A program made the position numbers and the translations under genes. A model generated the notes under the pieces. The model was not told the DNA's origin. It made no database searches and saw nothing but the letters and a program-made list of their open reading frames with translations. DNA of 64,000 nucleotides from Pseudomonadales bacterium (GTDB taxonomy: Bacteria; Pseudomonadota; Gammaproteobacteria; Pseudomonadales; Ketobacteraceae), in NCBI GenBank assembly GCA_002708905.1, contig PAPM01000020.1, positions 98,811 to 162,810 on the forward strand. Direction: 5' to 3'. This document shows positions 1-7,281 of this stretch, one piece after another. Position 1 is the first letter of the stretch, and the number at the start of each line of letters is the position of its first letter.

Positions 1-117
1 GAACTGCATTGGAAGCCACGCCCCATGGCCGAGACTGTGAAAGACGCCGTGGCCTGGTTCGCCCAACGCCAGCAGGTTGCGCAAGTGGGCATGACTCCGA
101 TTTTCGGGCACTGGTAG
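1..117 (+). CDS. NAD-dependent epimerase/dehydratase, C-terminal end only
   Basis: An open frame enters from the left edge and stops with TAG at 115-117. It encodes the last 38 residues of a protein, including the segment KPRPMAETVKDAVAWF. This resembles the C-terminal helix of extended SDR epimerases of the dihydroflavonol-reductase/HpnA type, where a KPR motif is followed by a helix ending in an aromatic. The next gene is another SDR epimerase about 20 bp downstream, so the two probably share an operon. The catalytic part lies outside the window, so the family call rests on the tail and the neighbour. Confidence 0.6.
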   Translation, partial: ELHWKPRPMAETVKDAVAWFAQRQQVAQVGMTPIFGHW

Positions 118-137
118 TATTGGCAAAGGGGCGGAAT

Positions 138-1088
138 GTGAAACCCAGGAAAGTGTTATTGACCGGAGCATTTGGTAATTTGGGCAGCCTTGTGCTGGAA
201 GCCCTGTTGCAGCGGGATTACTCGGTTATTGCTTTTGATGTCAGAAATAAAACCAATGCCCGCATTGCCAGGGATTATGAAAAAAATCCCAATGTGGAGA
301 TCCAGTGGGGCGATATTCGCGACAGCACTCAGGTCCGTAAGTTGGTGAATCAGGTGGAGGCGATCATTCATCTGGCCGCCATCATCGTACCCTACTCCGA
401 AATCCACCCGGACCTGGCCTATGATGTCAACGTGCGCGGTACCGAACACATTATCCATGCGATTCAGGAGATGGCGCGCAAACCGTTGCTGGCCTACTGT
501 TCCTCGTTCGCGGTATTCGGGCCGCAGAACCAACCTCCACCCCGCACGTTGAGCGAAAAACCCATTGCCTCGGACCACTATACCCGCCACAAGATTGCCT
601 GTGAGGAAATGGTTCAGGGCCTGCAGTCACCCTGGGCTATTTTACGGTTGGGAGGAATGGTGGACTCACGTATGCGGCATCGGGGTCTGGATCAGATGAA
701 ATACGCGTTCGCAATGGCGGCCGATAACCGGTTTGAATACATTCATCCCAGGGACGCCGCCACCGCGTTCGTCAACTGCCTCACCCAGAGTGATGCGCAC
801 AACAAAATACATTTGATCGGTGGCGGCAGCGACTGCCAGGTTAAGCACATCAATGTATTGAACGCCACCCTGGGTGCCTTTGGCATTACCCTTACCGATG
901 CGGATTTTGGGGACAAGCCACTATACGCAGATTGGGCGGATACAGCGGAATCACAACGCTTACTGCAGTTCCAACACCACAGCTTCGAGGATTTCAAACG
1001 GGAAAATTTTGAGGCTTTCAAAGGCATACGACCCTGGATCAAGCCTGCCGCAGCGGTTATCAAAAGAGTGATTTTGCGCTTGGTTTGA
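138..1088 (+). CDS. NAD-dependent epimerase/dehydratase (extended SDR)
   Basis: The protein opens with a Rossmann fold, VLLTGAFGNLGSLV (a TGxxGxxG-type NAD-binding motif). It is followed by an acidic beta-2 end (FDVRN) and GDIRD, then HLAAI. The SDR active site appears as S-S-F with Y192-T-R-H-K196 in YTRHK, numbered from the GTG start at 138. It probably acts on a nucleotide sugar, a sterol or another hydroxyl/keto substrate; the substrate cannot be read from sequence. The frame is open further upstream, but that part overlaps the preceding gene and looks non-coding. GTG at 138 or TTG at 120 are the realistic starts. It lies downstream of another epimerase, probably in one transcript. Confidence 0.8.
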   Translation: MKPRKVLLTGAFGNLGSLVLEALLQRDYSVIAFDVRNKTNARIARDYEKNPNVEIQWGDIRDSTQVRKLVNQVEAIIHLAAIIVPYSEIHPDLAYDVNVRGTEHIIHAIQEMARKPLLAYCSSFAVFGPQNQPPPRTLSEKPIASDHYTRHKIACEEMVQGLQSPWAILRLGGMVDSRMRHRGLDQMKYAFAMAADNRFEYIHPRDAATAFVNCLTQSDAHNKIHLIGGGSDCQVKHINVLNATLGAFGITLTDADFGDKPLYADWADTAESQRLLQFQHHSFEDFKRENFEAFKGIRPWIKPAAAVIKRVILRLV

Positions 1089-1139
1089 ATATAAATATTC
1101 ATGGTATTTGGTTGACAGCGATTTGATTAGCTTAAATTC

Positions 1140-2219
1140 CTACAAGATCACGACCAGACCATTCTTACCCGTTTCGGGGTAATGGGCATCATACTTAAAT
1201 TTTCGGGCCAGCCCCGGGGATTCCCAGGGCGCGTTTTCCTCGGAACGATAATTGAAGTGCAGGTCAATTTTGCGGTTGCTGTGTGTGATGATGCGCGCAA
1301 TACACTCCGGATCGGGATGGTCGTGACGGCTGCCATTGGTGGAAAACAAAAAGTGCTTACACTGAATTAAATCAAGCATTTTTGGGCTGGTGTTGGCTTT
1401 GCTGCCGTGATGGGAGACTTTGAGGGCATCCAGTGATAGCTGGTCTATGCCACGTTCTGCCAGGAGCAACGATATTGAGTGCTCCAGGACACCGGCGTGG
1501 GCATCGCCGCAAAACAACACCCGCTTTACCCGTTGGCTATCATGTGAATCTTCATACTCAGCCAGAAAGGCGATACTGCTGCCGTTGGGTACTGTGGTGT
1601 CGTCCTTGAATGGCGTGCGTGCCAGTTGATTTACATCGGGATCGCCCAACACATCCGGTTGCAGGGCGCCCGGTGTGGTTTGCGTGACTTCTTCTTCGGT
1701 TTTGCCATCCAGAATGTCATCCAGCTCCTTTTCCCAATGCTGTGCCAGTGCTTCCAGTTGCACTGCGGTGGGTGAAAGCAATGTAATCACCAGCCCGCCT
1801 TCCAGATGAATAGGAGGAAGCAGCCTGTCCTCCGGCACGTGTATTGCGCGTTCTCCAAAACGCTTGTTCCAGGCAAATTGCTTATCTTCCAATGTTCGGG
1901 AGAGGTAGAGTGCTTGCCTGACACCCATAGTGTCAGAAATATGTTTGTGATCGTTGAACCACACTTCCTTGATACGTTGTGGTGTGACGTCACCGTCGGC
2001 AATGAAGGGTACGGCACCAGCGATGTGATCCCCATCAATGTGGGTTAACACCAACAGTTCAAACTCTATCTCCGGTTTACCCCGCAACCGTTTCATGATG
2101 GTGCGATAGGTGGACTTGTATCCGCAGTCAATCAAGATCCGGGAAGGTTTGTCTGGGTTGCCGTATTCCACCCAAAGGGCGTCGCCCTCGTTTGCAGGTA
2201 ACATTTCAATGCTGAACAT
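1140..2219 (-). CDS. Metallo-beta-lactamase-fold hydrolase, ComEC/Rec2-like
   Basis: A 359-residue MBL-fold protein with no signal peptide, so probably cytosolic. Metal ligands are visible in THIDGDHIAG (His60, Asp62, Asp64, His65), in VLFCGDAHAG and in VSHHGSKANTS. The SHHGS motif is typical of the hydrolase domain of ComEC-like proteins and their stand-alone relatives, which include nucleases and phosphodiesterases. A region of about 60 residues between the first and second metal motifs is longer than in minimal members. It is the last gene of a three-gene operon: its ATG lies 2 bp after the stop of the CHAT gene and has a GAGGTG ribosome-binding site inside that gene. This placement suggests co-production with the CHAT protease and the DUF2235 hydrolase. 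The substrate is unknown. Confidence 0.85.
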   Translation of the reverse strand: MFSIEMLPANEGDALWVEYGNPDKPSRILIDCGYKSTYRTIMKRLRGKPEIEFELLVLTHIDGDHIAGAVPFIADGDVTPQRIKEVWFNDHKHISDTMGVRQALYLSRTLEDKQFAWNKRFGERAIHVPEDRLLPPIHLEGGLVITLLSPTAVQLEALAQHWEKELDDILDGKTEEEVTQTTPGALQPDVLGDPDVNQLARTPFKDDTTVPNGSSIAFLAEYEDSHDSQRVKRVLFCGDAHAGVLEHSISLLLAERGIDQLSLDALKVSHHGSKANTSPKMLDLIQCKHFLFSTNGSRHDHPDPECIARIITHSNRKIDLHFNYRSEENAPWESPGLARKFKYDAHYPETGKNGLVVIL

Positions 2220-2221
2220 GA

Positions 2222-5071
2222 TTAAGGCACCTCAATGATCGGGTTGATGACATCCCAATCCGCATCGCCGATGGCCGTCAACGCCAGCACCATGGGGGTG
2301 CCTTGCAGCAGCAGGCGGCATTTCACGATGCGGATGATGTCGGCAAAGGGGCGGGCGGTATAAGAGCGGGAAATCTCCTCGATAATTTCGGCAGTCAGTG
2401 GAGCCGCTTGTCGGCCCAGAATCTTGGCAATGGTGCTCACCACGATTTTTGCGCCCCGCCGATGAAAGCGTGACGCAAAATTTTCGTAGCTGATGTTGGC
2501 CACTGAGGTTTCGCAGCCGATGATCAGGGCGATGGACTGGGTGTTTTGTGGTACGTGCTTGGCTTTCACCAGATCACTCAGCAGATTGGGGGGGCTGCCG
2601 ATTTCCAGCGCTGGAGTTTGAAACTCATCCTGGGTTTGATGGGCCAGGATCGCCAGCAAATTGGGAGCGAAGGATTGAATCTCATCCACCCAGGCCTTCC
2701 AGGTTTTTACTTCATGAAGTTCTCCTGCCACTTGATGAATACGCTCCAACATCAGCGCTGTTGCATTTGGTTCACTCGGAGGGTTGGCGCGGTCTGTGGC
2801 GGCAATGAGTATACGCTGCGTCGGTTTCAGCTCGCGATCCTTGGCGCGAACCGGCTCCGAGAGTAACAGGGCATCGCCTTTGATCGGTTCAGCATTCGGG
2901 TCATGCACGCGCCGCTCAATGGTGCAGCGTATACCCCAGAATGCCAGCGGGCAGATCAACATGTCTTGCGCCATTGGTTGACCAGTGGTATCCAGGGGCG
3001 GACAGACCCCTTCGCACGCCGCCTTCACTGACCTGCCCATGATCAACGAATTCAGACAGACCGCTGCGTTAGGGCAGAGTGTTGCTTCGGGTTCCGGTGC
3101 TTCGAATTCATAGACAAACTCAATGGGCAGAACTTTGTCCGGTTTCGCCATCACCAGCTGAACATGGGAAGGGGATGGTACGTTTCCCAGCAGGTACTCC
3201 CTCAGGGAGGCTCCCTTTTGAGCCAGGCGACGTAATAGTGTCTCGCTGGCCGGGGAAAAAAGATCGTTGTAGCCGGTTGGATCGGAGGTAATGTCCCCGA
3301 TTGAATCTCCCAGGATTGCCAACAGTTCCTTGATGTCGGCATGGTCCCAGTCCAATACGGTGGAGCGGGTACGGTCATTCACATGGATCTGAGATGCCCC
3401 GGCCATATCATTAAGAATGAAACTGGCATCGAAGTTGAGACGTTCCTCCAAGCCGTTGAGGATGCGTCTGGGCGTCGCATCCAGGGTGAAGGTATGCTTG
3501 CGTTTGCGGGTGCCCACCGGGGCTCGCAGTGTGGCCGTTTGCAGCACGCGGCCACGATGAATAATGGTAATGCGCGCCGCGAGCTTTGTCATTGATGTTG
3601 TGGTCAGGAACCTGAAGCTGCAGACACTGCTGTCACCCGTCGGGGGTAACTCAATGGTAGCGCGTTGTGGTTCGGGCGATACTGAGGGTTCCCAAAACAC
3701 GACGGTCAACTGATGGGATTGGCCGCAGTTCAACGGCTCCAGTTGCGGGAATTCGGTGCCGGTGGAATGGAACAGCGGATTGGACTCACCCACAAATACC
3801 CGGACTTCGTAATCGGTGTCCTGTTTCAGCGGGCCTTCTATTATGGCTTTTTGTTCCTCAGTATGGAAAATGCCGGCCTGCAAATAGCGGGCTATGGCTT
3901 CATCACGGTCCTGCTCTTCCAGGTTTTGCACCAGCTCTCCGATGGCGCTGGCCTCACTGCTTTCCGCCAGAAACTCGAAATCAGAGAGGCGGTCGGTAAT
4001 GATGTTGCCAGCTTCCAGGCGGCTCAGACTTTCATCTGTGGGCAGAAAAAAGGAATAGCTGGTGTTACCGTCCAGTTGAAGAATGCGATTTGATTGTCCC
4101 GGGGTTTGCATCTCCAGGGCAATGTTGCTGAGCCGGTCACTGAGTTGGGATTCCTTTAACAGGGTATCATTGGTAATCAATAAAGCGCGGCCGTCGCTGG
4201 CGAAGGAAAAGGCTTTTGAAAGCGGTGTGTTGTGTGACATTTCCACCAATGCGCTCTGCAACGTCAGCGCCTCATCAATCAGTCCAGCGGGCAATAACAG
4301 GATGCCGCTGGCCTGGACTGAACGCTGTAAAGGCAACAAATCCTCGCAACGGGTGAAGTTGATTTCCTCCAGGGAAAGGAACAGCAAATCAGTGATAAGG
4401 CCGCCGTTTTGCGCGGAAAAACGGGAAACCTCCTCAATGGCCGTACCCAAGTTAGCAAACCGGCCCACCAGGATATCGCACTCGCAATGACGTCGGTCCA
4501 GGTACACGGGGCTGAACACATTGCCGTTCCAGTAGTCCAGCCCCTGCAGTTCTTGTCCGATCACTATCGAGGCGGCCTCTTCCACCCAGCCCACCCGTAC
4601 CGGCCAGCGGAACTGGGTCCGTTCAGAAAAGCCTGAAAACGAGACATACAGGTTTAGATTGGATGTGAAAAGTGGCAGGTCTTGCGCATGCTTAATGAAG
4701 AAGCCCCAAAACCATAAGGGACTGACAACACTGTCGTGACGTATGGCGATAGGCTGATAGAAAATCTGCTCATTGGTGATCAGGGCGTGCAGGGACTTTG
4801 CTGAGTGTGCTGCGGCCCAGCTGCTCTGTTCGGTCGGCAATGCATCCAGGTACCAGGTGAGCGGTGTTGGCGTTTCAGCGCTCAGTATCGTTCGCAAACC
4901 TGTAATCTGGTGGCGGGCCGGTTGGTTGCGGGTCGCAAGCGGAATCAGCCCCAGCAGCAACAGCGCTGCGGCGAATTCAAAATCGCTCAGTTCCTCACCC
5001 CAACGACCAAACTGCTCTCGTCCGTAATTCAGAAATCCGGCATCAGTCAGGCTGCTGATCTGTTCTTGCAT
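2222..5071 (-). CDS. CHAT-domain (caspase-like) protease, large multidomain
   Basis: A 949-residue protein with no signal peptide. The C-terminal part (about 750-949) matches the CHAT clan CD protease fold. It has a strand then His811 (LLAILAHQ), a second strand then Cys853 (ALIIGCETS), and the block GAKIVVSTIAKILG followed by a helix, as in CHAT proteins. Ahead of it is a Cys-rich segment (Cys666, 672, 686, 690, 707, 716) containing CPLAFWG and IER, a signature seen before CHAT catalytic domains and possibly metal-binding. Residues about 430-545 look like a beta-sandwich. The N-terminal 400 residues, with a hydrophobic helix near 32-45, are unrecognised and may be the sensor. AGGAG lies 8 nt before the ATG. 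It is the middle gene of the DUF2235-CHAT-MBL operon. Its target is unknown; related proteases act in conflict systems by cleaving a partner protein. Confidence 0.8.
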   Translation of the reverse strand: MQEQISSLTDAGFLNYGREQFGRWGEELSDFEFAAALLLLGLIPLATRNQPARHQITGLRTILSAETPTPLTWYLDALPTEQSSWAAAHSAKSLHALITNEQIFYQPIAIRHDSVVSPLWFWGFFIKHAQDLPLFTSNLNLYVSFSGFSERTQFRWPVRVGWVEEAASIVIGQELQGLDYWNGNVFSPVYLDRRHCECDILVGRFANLGTAIEEVSRFSAQNGGLITDLLFLSLEEINFTRCEDLLPLQRSVQASGILLLPAGLIDEALTLQSALVEMSHNTPLSKAFSFASDGRALLITNDTLLKESQLSDRLSNIALEMQTPGQSNRILQLDGNTSYSFFLPTDESLSRLEAGNIITDRLSDFEFLAESSEASAIGELVQNLEEQDRDEAIARYLQAGIFHTEEQKAIIEGPLKQDTDYEVRVFVGESNPLFHSTGTEFPQLEPLNCGQSHQLTVVFWEPSVSPEPQRATIELPPTGDSSVCSFRFLTTTSMTKLAARITIIHRGRVLQTATLRAPVGTRKRKHTFTLDATPRRILNGLEERLNFDASFILNDMAGASQIHVNDRTRSTVLDWDHADIKELLAILGDSIGDITSDPTGYNDLFSPASETLLRRLAQKGASLREYLLGNVPSPSHVQLVMAKPDKVLPIEFVYEFEAPEPEATLCPNAAVCLNSLIMGRSVKAACEGVCPPLDTTGQPMAQDMLICPLAFWGIRCTIERRVHDPNAEPIKGDALLLSEPVRAKDRELKPTQRILIAATDRANPPSEPNATALMLERIHQVAGELHEVKTWKAWVDEIQSFAPNLLAILAHQTQDEFQTPALEIGSPPNLLSDLVKAKHVPQNTQSIALIIGCETSVANISYENFASRFHRRGAKIVVSTIAKILGRQAAPLTAEIIEEISRSYTARPFADIIRIVKCRLLLQGTPMVLALTAIGDADWDVINPIIEVP

Positions 5072-5101
5072 GGTGGTTCTCCTGGTGAGTGTCTACGCAC
5101 G

Positions 5102-6187
5102 TTACAGATCTTCGCAGGGCTGGCCCCGGGCAATACGGGTGGTGTTCACCACCGGCAGATCATGGAAGTGGTCCGGGTAATGCTTGAGGTTTTCCGGATG
5201 ATAGTGGCTGGGGCCATGCTGCATGCGATCCACCACCGATTGATGGAGGCATTCACCATCCTTCAGGTGTTTGCCGATGCTGCGAATGAATGGCCCCATT
5301 ATCCGATAGGCCGCAGTCATGGAGTCATTCAGATTCGAATTGAAACAGGGCTTGAAGTATTCGAGAAAGGGACTGTCCACTTCAAGTCCCAACGATTCTG
5401 CCTGTTGCACGATCCAGTGCAGAGCCTCATTAGCCAATCCGTCCGGCGAGTAGCTGCCACCCACGTTACTGTGCACACCGGCGAACCAGGCCTGTTGCAA
5501 TTGCCCGTTCCATTGTGGTGGCCGTTTCCAGATGGAGGGTTTGAACGGTTTTCTGCGTTCGTCGATGGACAGTGCATGAAATGCGTTCTCTATATGAGGA
5601 TTGAGTCCCACATCGTGATACTCATATTTCTTTTTATTGAACATCTGACCGATCAGGCCCGGCGCGCCCAGGGCACCGACACTGTCCCACACGCCGATGA
5701 ACTTGATGGGGGGGCAGGGTTGTTGGGTGCGTACGTTGTGGAATGCTTTTTCCCATTCTTTGGAACCCGGCCCCTTGTTCTTCTCGTAACAGGCGTACAG
5801 TTCCGGGACGTAGTAATCGTCGTTTTTCCCGATCAGGCCGATCTTGTTCATGAAGCCCACCAGGCTTCTGACCGTGAACGCACCGCGACTGAATCCGAAC
5901 AGGTAGAGTTCATCACCGGGCTGAAAGTTATAAATGATAAAACGATAGAGGTTGCGAATGTTCTCTTCCATGCCGCTGCCAAACGCGCCGCCGGTGACTC
6001 GGTCCAGTGGTCCGTTGGTGCCTACCCCTTCATGGTAATAAACCACCTGCGGTGTGCCGTCTGCGGCGGTGGGCAGTATCCCACGGGCAATTTTGGTGAC
6101 ATTGGTAGGGTGGCGGCGCCCGGTTTTTTTATCCAGCTGATCCCGAATGTTCCAGGTGCCGTCGGCACAGATGATAATTCGCTTCAT
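5102..6187 (-). CDS. DUF2235 alpha/beta hydrolase (Tle1-like phospholipase family)
   Basis: A 361-residue protein starting MKRIIICADGTWN, the usual opening of DUF2235. The nucleophile elbow is GFSRG with Ser100. The other conserved blocks are GVWDSVGALG (acid) and GVHSNVGGSY (His). The family includes Tle1 type VI phospholipase effectors and many uncharacterised cytosolic hydrolases. The ATG at 6187 is preferred because GGAG lies 9 nt upstream; a longer start five codons earlier would put that site inside the gene. It is the first gene of the operon with CHAT 30 bp and MBL further downstream. No vgrG, PAAR or Tli1-like immunity gene is adjacent, so an effector role is not indicated here; a membrane-attacking effector of the CHAT system is an inference. 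Confidence 0.85.
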   Translation of the reverse strand: MKRIIICADGTWNIRDQLDKKTGRRHPTNVTKIARGILPTAADGTPQVVYYHEGVGTNGPLDRVTGGAFGSGMEENIRNLYRFIIYNFQPGDELYLFGFSRGAFTVRSLVGFMNKIGLIGKNDDYYVPELYACYEKNKGPGSKEWEKAFHNVRTQQPCPPIKFIGVWDSVGALGAPGLIGQMFNKKKYEYHDVGLNPHIENAFHALSIDERRKPFKPSIWKRPPQWNGQLQQAWFAGVHSNVGGSYSPDGLANEALHWIVQQAESLGLEVDSPFLEYFKPCFNSNLNDSMTAAYRIMGPFIRSIGKHLKDGECLHQSVVDRMQHGPSHYHPENLKHYPDHFHDLPVVNTTRIARGQPCEDL

Positions 6188-6526
6188 GACGATATGCTCC
6201 ATTTATTAGCGACTTAGGCAGAGCCCAGGGTCACCTGCAAGGACTGATATAACTGAAGCTGGGGTTGGCCAGTCGAATAGCTGGATAACAACGTGTCTAA
6301 GGTGCAAAGACATCCCCAATGATGGCAATTCGGCAAAAAGGACACGCTGATGGTTCAGTCGCCCCACTTCTTTTCCCCAAAATGAATTGCCTAACGAGTA
6401 TAGCTGAATGGCAGAACCGCTATCAACCGGGGTCTACTCATAACGAGACCGATGGTTTGATGGCAAACTTTGTGTCTATTAACGGAAGGAGTCAGTAAAA
6501 GAAGGAACCCGACCGGATATAGAGCT
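6188..6526. other. Intergenic region upstream of the DUF2235-CHAT-MBL operon
   Basis: About 340 bp lie between the DUF2235 start and the stop of the exported protease; both genes are on the minus strand. The operon promoter and the end of the protease transcript must both be here. No open frame with coding character and no strong hairpin was found. No sigma-70 promoter could be assigned with confidence. Confidence 0.5.
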
Positions 6527-7204
6527 TCAGTTGTTCCAGATTTCAGAATTGCCGATTCGCTGAGCAAATCGCTTACCCGGTTCCACGCAATGCTGAACCT
6601 CACTCACACTGATAATGCCCACCACTTGATTCCTTGCATTCAGGACCGGCCCCCCTGAATCGCCCCGGCACGCGCCGGAAGCAAACGAGATCAGTTTGTC
6701 ATCGAGCATCGGGTTTTCCAATGGCCGTGATTTCCTTATACCGTAGTAACCCCACTGGTCTTCGCCAAAGCCCCAGGCGATGAGCATTGTGTTCGGGGCT
6801 GGGTCGGATGCAATGGTCACCGGTGTCACCGCTAGCTTGCCGGCTGTGGTTAAGCGGACTATGTCGTTGCCGAGAAAGTCTCCGGCGGTTGTGATCCTGG
6901 CAGAGGGTTTGGACGCTATTTCAATAACCTCAAACCATTGAGTACTGTCATCTGCAATATTCTCTCCGATACCAATTCTGACCGTGCGGGGTGAGTGGTA
7001 GGTTTTGGCTCGCAGGTCATAAATGCAATGGGTTGCGGTTAATACCTCGTTAGTCCCAACGACTACACCACTGCAGAAGTCTTTTTTGCCCATGACCTTG
7101 ATGGCCACGATTGCGTTGCTGTCGAATATAGGCGTGGCACTGGCCTGCTGCATGCCAATGCCCAGGAGCACCATGATAAGTAAAATATGTTTTGGTAAGT
7201 GCAT
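6527..7204 (-). CDS. Exported trypsin-like serine protease (S1 family)
   Basis: A 225-residue chymotrypsin-fold protease. The N-terminus (residues 1-23, HILLIMVLLGIGMQQASA) is a Sec signal peptide. The triad is complete: His59 in LTATHC, Asp114 in LGNDIVRL, Ser183 in CRGDSGGP. Two Cys near His59 and Cys179 suggest disulphides and periplasmic or extracellular action. ATG at 7204 is chosen because translation from it gives a clean signal peptide; an upstream TTG at 7222 would lie inside a strong inverted repeat. No Shine-Dalgarno is visible before the ATG. The next gene upstream is a second exported serine protease, so the two may process related substrates. Confidence 0.85.
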   Translation of the reverse strand: MHLPKHILLIMVLLGIGMQQASATPIFDSNAIVAIKVMGKKDFCSGVVVGTNEVLTATHCIYDLRAKTYHSPRTVRIGIGENIADDSTQWFEVIEIASKPSARITTAGDFLGNDIVRLTTAGKLAVTPVTIASDPAPNTMLIAWGFGEDQWGYYGIRKSRPLENPMLDDKLISFASGACRGDSGGPVLNARNQVVGIISVSEVQHCVEPGKRFAQRIGNSEIWNN

Positions 7205-7213
7205 AATGAAATT

Positions 7214-7247
7214 GGCTGGCAATTCAGTTTCATCTGAATTGCCAGCC
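7214..7247. terminator. Perfect 14-bp inverted repeat between two protease genes
   Basis: The arms 7214-7227 and 7234-7247 are perfectly complementary (GGCTGGCAATTCAG and its complement) with a 6-nt loop. The hairpin follows the stop of the larger protease gene at 7282 and ends 9 bp before the ATG of the smaller one. There is no long T-run on either side. It may terminate or attenuate read-through, or control translation of the downstream gene. Confidence 0.7.
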
Positions 7248-7281
7248 TTGTTCTCTGTGGTTAGTGATCAGAGGTTATTGG

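Noticed and set aside
4805..6217. 470-residue open frame on the plus strand
   Set aside because: It lies antisense across the DUF2235 gene and the start of the CHAT gene, whose frames show clear family motifs. The plus-strand product has no recognisable domain and is a shadow of high-GC codon use.
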